DNA of 64,000 bases from Styela clava (Eukaryota; Chordata; Ascidiacea; Stolidobranchia; Styelidae), in NCBI RefSeq assembly GCF_964204865.1, contig NC_135262.1, positions 7,688,001 through 7,752,000 of the forward strand. The letters run 5' to 3'. The notes below the pieces were generated by a model. It saw nothing but the letters and a program-made list of their open reading frames with translations, ran no database searches and was not told the origin of the DNA. Within the stretch, counting starts at the first letter, position 1. The number at the start of each line of letters is the position of its first letter. The position numbers were made by a program, and so were the translations under genes. Below, piece by piece: positions 45,599-56,078 of the stretch.

Positions 45599-46200
45599 CA
45601 GGGATGGCGAACCACTGACCCGCGGGTCACAAAGTGACCCACTGCACTATTTCGGTGACCCAACAAAAACATACTAACATATTAGTGATAAAAATCGATA
45701 AAACCGGCTCTAATAAAGTAAACTATTATAATGTACCGTCAGTTGGGCAGCCAGGGAAGCGATGGCTCAAATTCCATATTCAATTTCGTGTCGATATGAT
45801 AATTTTCGAAACTCCTAATCTTGGACGCACATCTGCAGCCGTGTATACCATTATGCAGCTAATGGCCGTGACCAATGACCAAAAGGCAGACTGCAGATTG
45901 TTTTGGAAGGATATACGAGAACTAGATAGTAATTTGCATTTTATTGGATTCTCGCCTACAATGCCGTTGGGAAACAAAATCTTTTAGACTTAAAATAAAG
46001 GCCAGAATTCAAAATAAAAAAGCTCAAAACTGAACAACACGAGCTGAAGCTCATAAACTTTGCAAGATAAGATGCAGCAGCAAGTTTCTTATAGATACAA
46101 ACGTGGATTGAATATCTGTGAGACTGTGACCCACACTCTTCCGTTCCGTGGTAAAAATATAATTTTTGACCCATTCATTGAAAAAGGTTCGCCATCCCTG
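45599..46200. mobile_element. Nested non-autonomous hAT element, perfect 8-bp TSD
   Basis: Ends CAGGGATGGCGAACC and GGTTCGCCATCCCTG are exact inverse complements, flanked by ATCTATAC on both sides (45591-45598 and 46201-46208). The perfect duplication shows it is younger than the surrounding element. Its 117-residue open frame resembles no transposase. Confidence 0.93.
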
Positions 46201-46329
46201 ATCTATACCTTGGAAACCCACCCTTCACTTTCAATATTTCTTTTTTATTAGAATTAGGTATTGCGTGTTGCAGTATAAACTGACTGCGGGAAAATATTTT
46301 ATTCATGTTCAGTTTTGTAAAATCGTCCC

Positions 46330-46662
46330 AACACTGGCTAAGCGTTAGAAATACGCTCGCCACCGCACCTCAAATTACTCTGCGTGGGTTCGCAGGTTCG
46401 AATCCCATGCAGGGATGGTTATGTGCGAGAGGATTGCTGGACTCCTCGCCGTCGTTGGGTGGTTCACGTAACCGCTGTTCGGTTACGGCTTCCTCCACCA
46501 CCAAGTCCATGATTCCGAAAAACAAACAATATAACTAATCCCATACCTGACTTGGAATGGTAGCCGGACGAGAGGCCGTGGTTCGCCATACGGATAAGCC
46601 GTCTCATCGGCTTTTCTCTCCCCCCGGGATAAAAATATAAATCCTATCCTATCTACCATTAT
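46330..46662 (+). repeat. tRNA-derived SINE, best-preserved copy
   Basis: The head has an A-box-like TGGCTAAGCGTTAGAAATACG and a perfect B box GGTTCGAATCC (46395-46405). The body includes GGATTGCTGGACTCCTCGCC, GTAACCGCTGTTCGGTTACG and CTCATCGGCTTTTCTCTCCC, and the tail is a short ATCCT/ATCCTATCT repeat. Related copies are at 20800, 22783, 23610, 50375 and 60893. Confidence 0.85.
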
Positions 46663-47289
46663 TGAATATTTCCATTGTAGGCTAGACAAACAATCCGTTT
46701 AGTAGCAATAGATAATCTTCCTCTGTTGTACTTTTTCAACTGTTAAATTACATTTTTCTACAAAATCTGCTCCAATTTTTTGAAATTTTACAGTAAATAG
46801 CAATATCTTTTGTGCAAGAATTTCTGCACCATTCATAAATGAAGGAATTGTTTTTTAAGTTCTAAATTTGAATCAGAAACTTCAGTTTCATAAACTGCTA
46901 GTAAAAAATAGTAGGGTTATTAACAGGGTTGCTATTATGCACTAAGGGTGTGAGATTGTATACCGATATTGTTTTAAGCGTGATTCAGTTTGAATACCGA
47001 GTTATCTGAATCAGCGTTTCCCAAACACTCGAGAGGTCGAGCGACGAATTTTAAGGGTCGCGAAGGGCACACAAATTTCACACAAGGTTCGATATTTATT
47101 GAAACTAGTGCAAAACATAAATCTCACGATTTCGAATATGATCGGACTAGCGGTGCGCTTCCATAAATAACAATGCCGGCTTTGACTGTTAGACCCAAGA
47201 AGTGGCGTGTTTCCAAATCACCCACAGGCCGCACAGAAGTATGTAGCGGGCCGCATGCGGCCCGTATGTTGTGCAGGCCTGACCCAGAC

Positions 47290-48681
47290 TAATATAAAAA
47301 CTGTAGAGTAGTGAAATATATATTTACTGATTTATTATTTATACAATCAGACAATGCTTATTCATGCCTTTTCCTCCGAACAAAGGCCCTGTATGGCTGT
47401 ATAAGCATACGTTGTTATCTAATGATATGTCAAGAGATATAATCTGATATTGTTGAAGCATCAATTTACGTTATATTGTCAAATTGTGACCAATTATCCA
47501 AAGTTGAGCACAAAAAATTGCATGAATCGTTAACTCCAAAAGCTCAAATCTCTAAATGAATTCCTTGTTAAAGTTTTAAACTTGACAGATTTGCATTGGT
47601 TATGCAAGATGAGACAATCGTTCATTCCTATAACTGTATAACAAGTCAGTAAGTTTTTTAAGTTCTTGCTCCATCTTGCCATCTCTCGCTTTAGCATATT
47701 GCTGTATTAAATGTATAATTTATTTTGATTCACAGCTAATGTTCCGATATAAACAAAGATAGTTTACTTTAATATAATTACTGACATACTGCATAAAGAT
47801 TCCACTTATTAGCTTGGCCCTGCAAGTTCGAAACCACTAGTCAGCTAGTTGACAAAATGGCATATCGGCATATGGCGCACATGTTCGTAACCAAGAGTAC
47901 GTACTTGATTTGTAATTATTGCTCACCTCTACTTCCATCTAACGGAATCAAATATACCAGGATTTTGCCAACTAAAACCTAGGACAATTTGAGAATAACC
48001 GGAGTCGAAATTTTAGATTGTTCTCTACAAAGCCCATATATACCTGGTTCTCTAAGAAAAGTTAAGTAACTGGTAATATTTTTATATTATCAAAACTTGA
48101 TTTCTTCGGGGGTTCGGAGCTGAAGTAGGAATTTCCGGGAACCGGGAATCGAAATAATTTTTTTTAACTCGAAACCGATAGTACTTGCATAAAGCTTTGT
48201 TGTTGCTGGTTTCTTATACTCATTCTCATATGATCCTGACGACGGAAACGCAGCAGTGGTGGACTTTTTATGTCTTGTGAAATAGTAAGTACCCTCAAAA
48301 ACCCCAGAAGGTTTTCAGGTTTGGTCTATTGTTATGACCGCATTTTTGTATTTTCTGCCGATAATGCCGTAATGCTTTACAGTTAGTGGTTGTACCATAG
48401 ACGCTGAGTGGTCGTATCGGTAGTCGGTACCTGTCTGGTATATCTGTATATAAATACAGAATACTGGAATAAGCGTGTCCCGTACCGGTACCGGTAGGCC
48501 TACCGGTACCGGTATGTTTCTGTATGGCATGGTAGTCTGACTACAGTCACAGGACTAACGGTACCGGTACCTATGGCTACCGGTATATAATAGCATCATA
48601 ATTGAGTTATCAACAATGACAATAAATAATATCTGAGCTTTCATTGGTTGGATACATTTTTTTGGTATTGCAAGTTAATAC
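47290..48681. other. Intergenic AT-rich stretch
   Basis: No gene is seen. CGGTAC/CCGGTA repeats begin near 48480, including a perfect 32-bp palindrome (listed separately). Confidence 0.5.
48483..48514. repeat. Perfect 32-bp palindrome of CCGGTA units
   Basis: Two TACCGG units followed by TA on each side of a central AGGCCT read identically on both strands, with no spacer. Further GGTACCGGTACC pieces occur at 48558-48572, and an ACCGGTAT at 48580. Confidence 0.9.
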
Positions 48682-49334
48682 CGGTCTTACTACTTACTGA
48701 ATACAGCGCAAAACAGTGGGGGAACAGCGCGAAAGAGCACAAAACAGAGGGAAACAGTGTGAAGCAGAAAATTTTGCAATGAGTTCGGGGCACCTTGTTT
48801 TGAGTTGGAGTACCACGGCAGCAAATTAAAAACACAAACCAACGTATGTAGCCAGTAATGCTGTAATGGCAGGTCTGCCCCTGCTGGTGACACATTTTGG
48901 GTACCATAATTTAGAACATTTTCCATATGGATATGGTTGGCTTTAGGATTAGGTAAAAAGGGACCTCCAGAAGTATGTGCACCAAGATGGCGCACAACCT
49001 GAAAATAGTATGTGTGTGTGTGTAGCGGATTCAGGTTGGGCAACATATTGCTGCACATACTTCTGGAGCACTAAAAAGGTAGATAAAATTTCGCATGATG
49101 ACCTATAATCCGGTACATAACCTTGTAAATATACCGGAAATAGCGCCATAAAACCATGGCGAGAGGCGCCGTGGTACTTTCGTGGCAGGAGGCGGTAATG
49201 ACTGCGTCTCCTGTTTTGCGCTGTTTCCCTCTGTTTTGCGCTGGTTTCCTTCTGTTTCGCACTGTTTTCCTCTGTTTCGCGCTGTTTTGGCTCTTTGCGG
49301 TGTTTCGCGCTGTATTCAGTAAGTAGTAAGACCC
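48682..49334. mobile_element. Inverted-repeat element with 9-bp TSD (MULE-like MITE)
   Basis: It starts CGGTCTTACTACTTACTG and ends in the complement of GGGTCTTACTACTTACTG. The 9-bp duplication AGTTAATAC flanks it (48673-48681 and 49335-49343); 9 bp is typical of the Mutator superfamily. Both arms continue as reverse-complementary minisatellite of GCGCTGTTTTCCTCTGTTTC type. A second MITE (48962-49071) sits inside. Confidence 0.85.
48962..49071. mobile_element. Nested fold-back MITE, perfect 8-bp TSD
   Basis: GACCTCCAGAAGTATGTGCA at the left pairs with TGCACATACTTCTGGAGCAC at the right. TAAAAAGG flanks both sides (48954-48961 and 49072-49079). A (GT)n run forms the loop. It is the best-defined member of the family also seen at 26823, 28077 and 43890. 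Confidence 0.88.
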
Positions 49335-49635
49335 AGTTAATACTGTATTCTGGTATTATTTATTCCACCTGGTAGTCTACCTCTAACAGTCTAAAGCAGC
49401 AGAAGTAGCATATGATTTGCGGAATTTTTCTTATTATAAATTTTGCTTAGTAAAAATGTATTTTGATAATTTTTAATTACAGAATCCGGAAATATTATAA
49501 TTTTTGATATACCTTGTTACTGTATTCTGTTATAATTGGACCTACTCGGACTCAGCATTTTACACAATTTGTGATTTATATCAATATTGTCTTTTACAGT
49601 TATATATATCTGTATATTGTGTTTGAAAAAGCATC

Positions 49636-50238
49636 ATGGTAAAGTTATATTCTATATCCGTCATCTTTAAAGCACCATCAAAAGTTAACATACTCAAAGC
49701 TGCAAACGATGTGACAGAATTTGGATTCTTTCAAAGATCAAGTGTTGCTGAGTTCCTGAAGTTTACAACCCAAATATGTGCTGAAAGAACCCAAATTAAT
49801 CAAAGACAATCAGTAAAAGAACAGAACTATATGTGCCATGTATATATAACGGAGGAACGCCTAGGTGCTGTAGTAATAACTGATCACGATTACCCTCGCC
49901 GTGTTGTATTCAATCTCATGTCGAAGTTGTGTGAAGATTTTAAATCGAAAGTACCGATAAGAGATTGTTCTGGGGCCCCTAGTGTTCCTATACAATATGA
50001 AGAACTCCCAAATTGGTTGGCTAAATATCAAGACCCAAAACAAGCCGATGCAATGTTAAGAGTACAAAATGAATTGGATGAGACGAAGATTATTTTACAT
50101 GATACAATGGAATCGTTGTTACAGAGAGGAGAAAAGCTCGATGATTTAGTCACCAAATCGGATAACCTTAGCATGCAATCAAAAATGTTTTATAAACAAG
50201 CTAAGAAAACTAACTCATGGTGTTGCGCAATCCAATAA
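49636..50238 (+). CDS. YKT6: YKT6 v-SNARE homologue
   Basis: A single exon encodes 200 residues (human 198). YKT6 is an R-SNARE acting in ER-Golgi, endosomal and autophagosome fusion. The N-terminal longin domain spans residues ~1-130 (MVKLYSISVIFK, FGFFQRSSVAEFL). The SNARE helix spans ~138-198 with the zero-layer arginine in LLQRGEKLDDLV. The C-terminus CCAIQ supplies the palmitoylated Cys and the prenylated CaaX Cys; the last residue is Gln where human has Met. An acceptor CTTTTACAG ends 36 nt before the ATG. Confidence 0.95.
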   Translation: MVKLYSISVIFKAPSKVNILKAANDVTEFGFFQRSSVAEFLKFTTQICAERTQINQRQSVKEQNYMCHVYITEERLGAVVITDHDYPRRVVFNLMSKLCEDFKSKVPIRDCSGAPSVPIQYEELPNWLAKYQDPKQADAMLRVQNELDETKIILHDTMESLLQRGEKLDDLVTKSDNLSMQSKMFYKQAKKTNSWCCAIQ

Positions 50239-52485
50239 TGGATCTTTCTTGAGTTCTTCTTTTTTGTATCATTTTTGTCTGTCCCTGATCACTCAATATT
50301 CATCAAGCTAGTGACTGTTAGGAATGTATTGTTTGTTTTCACCGAATACCAACATGCTATTTTTGTTTCTGGACTTTAGACGTAGTTCCACACCCGACAT
50401 GGAACGGTAACCGAATGAGAGTCTGTATTATCAGCTTCTCTATCCCCTGGATAAATTTGAAAATCCTACTATTTTTATTTTAATGCATATTTATTAAATA
50501 ATAATCCAATCCCCTCGACATAAAAAACAAAAATATTGATTTCAAGTTAATGTCATTATCAAAAAATATAATTATTTACTTTTAAGTTTTCATTGGATTT
50601 TTTTTCTGTTATGTTATGTCTCGTATTTTGTGCATTCTTGCTCTTAGTGAAAAATATCGAAACTGTTTAATTATCTTCCAAATTTATTGATAAACTATTT
50701 GGAATGTGTGTTTTTGGACTCGATCAATGCATTATAGGTTCCTGTTAAATGAGTATTGTTGATAATTTAATTACCAGTACATTCAAAACAGATATTCAAG
50801 GTTCTATAGCCTATAGACACAAGTTTAATCAATATATTTTGAAACAAGGTTGTAATGACTATCAGATTATGAATAAAATGTTGATATTATTATTAGAATT
50901 GGAAGTATATATGTTCTTTTATTACCATACTATGGAATTGTTCTTTTCAATTAGGACTAGGATGAATTCTGTGTTATGAGAAACCCTTATCTCTTTAAAA
51001 AACTCCGAAATAAATTTGAGGGTTAAACTGGTCATAAAACATAAGAGCCCTATATCAGTATGTAAATTTTTTACTTGCTTCACCGAATTGAAATATTTCT
51101 GTGTTTATTTCACACACGAGTCCAATATACGAGAAGCATGTAATGTATGGTATGGCCTTCATCGCACATTTTGGGTTGTGTCCCATCTGTATTCAGAATT
51201 GTTAACTATAGAATTTCAATTGTCTTCTACTGTTACTAATCTTTTTTGTTAGAAGGAGTTAGGGAGCTTAGTTCTGAATCAATCCATATTGTAGTCTCTT
51301 TTGTCACTGTTGTGATTATTGTATTTAGCAATTTATGTTTGTAAATAAGGAATTGTAGAACAGCTTTGAAAAGCATTTATGTTACTGTTCTTTTTTTGAC
51401 TATAGTTCTAATAGTCACTTTGTAGTAAAGCAAAAGTTCAACTTCTCACTATATAATTGTTTAAAAAGGGTCATAAAACTACTGTAATTTTAGGGTATAA
51501 CTATTCACCATCAAGTGATATTATATTCTCTTGATATTGTAACATGCCCAAAAATTGACTGATAGGAAGACAAATCTATATATTGATCTTAGTAGGTCAA
51601 TGTTTGTAACTATTTTTATCAGTGCTGTTTATATTTTCAGTTTAAGATAGAGTTAAAGACTCAGCACCATGTTTTAATTGTATAAAAAAAATCGTTTTTG
51701 CTGTTGTCTTTTGCTCCATTGAGAGTTCTTCTTGGTGATGGTAATTGCTAGTAATATTCACTGCATTTCATGTCATTATTCAATGATTTTTTTTGCTCTT
51801 ACCTATTTCATCAATTTCCATTTTTTTGTGTGTACATTATTTACTGAAATTGAGAGTTTGAAGTTTGCTTTATATATTAGTAGTGTTTCACAGTCCTCCA
51901 AGAGCGTTAATATTAAATATATCTCACTTTATTATAATTTTGAATTCTTTTGTAATCTGTTGTCAGGAACGTTATGAATAAATAACTCAACTAAGGATGG
52001 CTCATAGTCTGACCCTGAAAATTTTTTTGTATTTGAAATGGATTTTTCTTGTGGAAAAACAACATGCATTAAAATTGGTCATAGTTTGTAATTTCGCTTT
52101 TACAAAACAGTAAATTTTAAATAAAAAAAAGCAATAACTTCTTGTTCTCCCTAAATAACACATTTGTGGAATTGTAATAATTTCATGTAAACGAAGACTG
52201 GATTCTTCTAACAGTTCTTACATTATGACATAACAACACAATTTGGGCTATTATAAAATACCCTTGATTTATAACTTGATGTATAGTTTACTAACCCGGC
52301 CAGTATGATCTGTATAGTTTGACAAAATACTGTCATTTGATTCATCGAATTTCATTTTTCTATCAAATTAACTATATTATATACATAAATGTATATACTG
52401 TTTGTTGTGCTTGTATATGCTGGCAACTAATGACAACTCTTGTTATTTTATCATGTTAGATTTGTATTCATTAATTTAATAAATA
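50239..52485. other. Intergenic region YKT6-TRAPPC2
   Basis: It contains a 3' SINE fragment at about 50375-50480 (CATGGAACGGTAACCG, TATCAGCTTCTCTATCCCC, AAAATCCTA). The rest is AT-rich with short frames that show no domain. Much of the first part may be YKT6 3' UTR. Confidence 0.5.
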
Positions 52486-52908
52486 ATGCCTGGAAGTTAT
52501 TATTTCGTGATTGTCGGCCATCGTGATAACCCCGTCTTCGAAGCTGATATAACATCACCAAAGACTGCTGGTACAAAAAAGGATGAACATGGCCATTTGA
52601 ACCAGTTTATCGCTCATGCCGCTTTAGATTTGGTAGACGAACACATGTGGCGAAGCAATAACATGTATCTTAAAACTGTTGATAAATTTAACGATTGGTA
52701 TGTTTCTGCGTTTGTAACAGCAAGCGGGATGAGATTTCTTCTTTTACACGAACTAAGAAATGAAGAAGGCATCAAGAACTTTTTTACAGACGTTTACGAA
52801 GTTTTCATCAAACATATTATGAATCCATTTTATGAGAAAAACTCTAAAATTACTTCTCAGCCTTTCACAAGAAGAGTACAATTTTTTGGACAGCGACATC
52901 TCCTGTAA
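52486..52908 (+). CDS. TRAPPC2: Trafficking protein particle complex subunit 2 (sedlin)
   Basis: A single exon encodes 140 residues, the same length as human sedlin. It is a TRAPP subunit acting in ER-to-Golgi traffic and collagen export. The longin-like fold is shown by [68 protein letters not shown] and MNPFYE, ending [10 protein letters not shown]. The human paralogue gene is split by introns; this one is not. An acceptor CATGTTAG ends 26 nt before the ATG. Confidence 0.95.
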   Translation: MPGSYYFVIVGHRDNPVFEADITSPKTAGTKKDEHGHLNQFIAHAALDLVDEHMWRSNNMYLKTVDKFNDWYVSAFVTASGMRFLLLHELRNEEGIKNFFTDVYEVFIKHIMNPFYEKNSKITSQPFTRRVQFFGQRHLL

Positions 52909-53952
52909 TATACCTTTGAAAATAATGACAGTATACCTGAGTGGTAGGGCGCTAGACAACGCCTGCTGGAAGCCAGATGAAAAATGAGGGCAAAGATCGT
53001 CGAACTAGGTTTTCCAGCAAAATTCTCCAATATTGATTATACGAATAATTAGGATAATGAGAAATTATATATACCCAAAAAATCTTTCAAAGTTTGATAT
53101 TATTATCAATCAGCTTGTTTCTTCATTGTCAGTTATATGGCCGAATTGAATATTTCTGGTTGTGATATCATGGAAAGGGAAGTTATGAGTGCAATAGAAA
53201 TTGTTTCAAGTGTTAATAATTTTGGGTACTTACTTGGGTTAATACGGCCGTAAAGTGGTTGGTATATAATTTCCTTAATTGCACATTTTTTCTTATTGCG
53301 TCTTGCTTCATTTACAAATTATATTGTTTTATGATATAACTTCAACAATCAAATTTCTCTCTGTGTACAAACTCTATTAGAGCCATGTGTATGATCACAA
53401 AGATGCTGAATGTGACTAAATTGAGTTCAAATATATCAAAATCTCATTTAACAAAAACTTTTCTGAAGCGAAAAATCGCTTTTCTCTTTAATTACTGGAC
53501 CAATTGCTTTGAAATTTTCAGTGGTTAATGATTGTTGTTGTAGCTGGAAGGCTATTACTTTTATTCAATTTGAAAGTTTCTGTGGGCTGTGTTTGGGATT
53601 CGTTTTTTGCGGGGTTGATGACATCATCGAAATTAAAAACTTGCGCACATTGTCGCATTAACTATCGTTGCGTTATGGTAGTCAGTTGCAGTGGGTGAGG
53701 CTACAATATCGTATCGGTACTGTGAAAGATTAGATAGTCATACTACTTCGCTTTGGCCTTTGTGTCCATATATTTAAGCATTGCCTTTTGTGAAATTGAT
53801 TTATTAATTTTTTAATAATACGACAAGTGCTACATATTTCCTTTGAAAATCAATATTCCTGATTCCATTGCATTTATTCCATAATAAATTCCATTTATCA
53901 TTCAATCCTGTTTGCTGTTATATAATCTTATTTAAGCTTCTTATCCTAGATT
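52909..53952. other. Intergenic region TRAPPC2-RBMX2
   Basis: At 52931-52975 CTGAGTGGTAGGGCGCTAGA resembles a tRNA A-box head, perhaps a truncated SINE. The remainder shows nothing recognisable apart from the RBMX2 acceptor at 53948-53949. Confidence 0.4.
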
Positions 53953-54642
53953 ATGAATATTTTAACAAAGATAAGACTCTTAAATGATTTGAATGATCGT
54001 GAACTAAGACTTGGTATAACCGGGACGAAAGCATCATGGCATGAGCAATACAAAGACAGCGCTTGGATCTATACCGGTGGATTACCATTTGAACTATCTG
54101 AAGGTGATGTTATATGTGTATTTTCACAGTATGGTGAAATTGTAAATATTAATATGATACGAGATAAAAAGACTGGAAAATCAAAAGGATTTGCTTTCTT
54201 ATGTTACCAGGATCAAAGAAGTACTATCTTAGCTGTCGACAATTTGAATGGTGCAAAAATTAAGGGAAGACAAATTAAAGTGGATCATGTACTCAATTAT
54301 AAACCCCCCAAAGATGACGATGACGTGGATGAATTGACTCGTCAAATGAGAGAGGAGGGTGTTGCTCCAAAGGTACATTATCCTGATATACCATCACCGC
54401 AAGAAAGAAAGAAATCCCCACAATATAAAGAGAAGCCCAGAGCAGAAGTAAAGAAAATGCCTCTAATTGCCATAAAAAGAGAGAAATTAGACATTTCTGA
54501 TGATGATGATGATAAAAAGCATCAACACAAAACTAAGAAAAGGAAAAAAGATGCAAAACCAAAGGAATTTAAACATAAAGAATTGAAATTTTTAAAGAAA
54601 AAACCAAAACATAAAAAATCAAGCAAGTCTGACTCACCATGA
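53953..54642 (+). CDS. RBMX2: RNA-binding motif protein X-linked 2 (Ist3/Snu17 homologue)
   Basis: A single exon encodes 229 residues. It belongs to the RES complex that joins the activated spliceosome. The conserved N-terminus (LNDRELRLG, SWHEQYKDSAWIYTGGLPF) leads into one RRM at residues ~36-114, with RNP2 IYTGGL and RNP1 KSKGFAFLCY, then VDHVLNYKPP, the family's C-terminal linker for Bud13 contact. The tail is Lys-rich and low complexity; it is shorter than the human tail. TTATCCTAG ends 3 nt before the ATG. AATAAA at 54731-54736. Confidence 0.94.
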   Translation: MNILTKIRLLNDLNDRELRLGITGTKASWHEQYKDSAWIYTGGLPFELSEGDVICVFSQYGEIVNINMIRDKKTGKSKGFAFLCYQDQRSTILAVDNLNGAKIKGRQIKVDHVLNYKPPKDDDDVDELTRQMREEGVAPKVHYPDIPSPQERKKSPQYKEKPRAEVKKMPLIAIKREKLDISDDDDDKKHQHKTKKRKKDAKPKEFKHKELKFLKKKPKHKKSSKSDSP

Positions 54643-54730
54643 TAAAAAATTGAACGAAAATTCATCCAAAAGTATTTTTGCATTGGAGGAGCCTGAGCCA
54701 GGCAATAGTTTTCGTCCTTAATGATTACTG

Positions 54731-54736
54731 AATAAA
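54731..54736 (+). terminator. Poly(A) signal of RBMX2
   Basis: AATAAA lies 89 nt after the RBMX2 stop codon. Confidence 0.6.
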
Positions 54737-55850
54737 GACTTATTCAACCATGTTTTAGTGACATTTAATTAACATACTAGCGTTTTATCCATTCATGAGA
54801 GTACATATGTTAATAACACTACCATGATAAAATTTTTGTGGTATATGAATATCTCACGCTCGTAATTTGGTAGTGAATTAATATAGAAAGATTAACGTAT
54901 TATCATTTTGAGACTTTTACTATTTGACGTAAAAGAGATATATAGATTGCATTGTACTATTGTTGGGACAAAAAAAATTTGGTAAAGATGGTTATGTTTT
55001 AGAGAGGGCATTACTTCCATTTATTTGCAAATTTTCTCTGGCCACTGTTCTGTATCTTTGTGAAATTGTGCCCATGTGTGTATTTCAAAAAGTGATCTCA
55101 CTGAGTGTGGCTCAAAAGTTGTATTACCATATCAGTACCACCTTTGTGTCTATATATATTTGAGCATTCGTCTCATGGACAAAATAATAATATGTGCACA
55201 ACGCCACCCTGCAACCAGAGTTGTGACTTCGTTAATGGGTGTTGGATTGTAATTGGCTAAAATAAATCGAAGTGACTGGCATATATCATCAATCAATTCT
55301 TGATTTCAAGTATAATTTGGAATAGTTTTACTTGAAAAATTATAATTGAGGTCTCGGAAAGAATAAAAAAAAGAAAAACCATCCAAAATACTGTTTATCT
55401 TCAAATACAAACACAGACCAACCTTTATGTGTTGACGCAATTTAGAACATATTTGACAACATGGATTCTGAATAGTACAATATTTGTTTTTGGCGATCTG
55501 GCTAGAGTAATGATAATTGTACTAATGGTGTATAATAATAAAAATATACTATGAATTGATTTTATGATCAGATATTCAATATTTATTTACCGTAGATCTG
55601 AAGCCTTGCTGGGAATTCATCTCAGCATGGAGACCACAATTTTCATAGAATTTGAATATTAACATAGGGAACAACAAAAACATGTTTACGCATTTCTCAA
55701 TTCGATTCAGATTTACATCTTCCCACTTACCGGTATATAAATCTTGGCTTTAGGATTGACAGTTCTGTTCTCATGTCACCTATTTGATTAAATTATTTCT
55801 ACAGTATTTAATTACTGTCATGGTTTCAAATTATTAATTAATACTAAACC
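54737..55850. other. Intergenic region after RBMX2
   Basis: AT-rich with no recognisable gene. The 67-residue open frame at 54960-55163 has no known domain. Confidence 0.45.
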
Positions 55851-56078
55851 ATGCTTGATCAAAGAGTAATGATGGGCATTATGGCTGGATTTGCATGTTT
55901 CTCAACTTATATTGCATTACGTCCTCTCATTACTGAGGGAAAAGTTTTAAAAAAGATCCAGAAGTTGGAAGAAGCCGGTCAACTTGATGAAGCTAGAAAA
56001 CTCGCAGCATCAACTAACTTTAAAGCATACAGGGTTGTTATCAAGGACGAACAAGGCAAAGAATCGTGTAGTGAATGA
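55851..56078 (+). CDS. Small single-pass membrane protein, unknown family
   Basis: A 75-residue frame starts at an ATG 47 nt downstream of an acceptor TTTCTACAG (AG at 55803-55804). Residues ~7-25 (MMGIMAGFACFSTYIAL) form one membrane segment. A charged amphipathic helix follows (GKVLKKIQKLEEAGQLDEAR), then a hydrophilic tail. The size and layout recall short mitochondrial or ER membrane proteins, but I do not recognise the family. Codon use and the intact acceptor, like those of its neighbours, support a real gene. A downstream exon cannot be excluded. Confidence 0.55.
   Translation: MLDQRVMMGIMAGFACFSTYIALRPLITEGKVLKKIQKLEEAGQLDEARKLAASTNFKAYRVVIKDEQGKESCSE

Larger units (their letters stand above)
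45343..47281. mobile_element. hAT element hosting nested insertions
   Basis: Left end CAGGCCTGCACAAC and right end GTTGTGCAGGCCTG are perfect inverted repeats. Flanks ACCTAGAC (45335-45342) and ACCCAGAC (47282-47289) agree at 7 of 8. Subterminal GGGCCGC motifs occur at both ends. Inside lie another hAT (45599-46200), a SINE (46330-46662) and, near 47011, a CAGCGTTTCCCAAACACT terminus of a third hAT type. No transposase frame is present. Confidence 0.85.

Noticed and set aside
45634-45987. 117-residue open frame inside the nested hAT element
   Set aside because: No hAT dimerisation motif or RNase H-like residues; the element is short and non-autonomous.
46390-46410. Possible tRNA gene around the B box
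   Set aside because: No full cloverleaf can be folded, the body continues as SINE, and related copies exist elsewhere in the window.
48690-49262. Minus-strand open frames at 48690-49262
   Set aside because: They coincide with the inverted-repeat MITE and the minisatellite arms, which explain the sequence.
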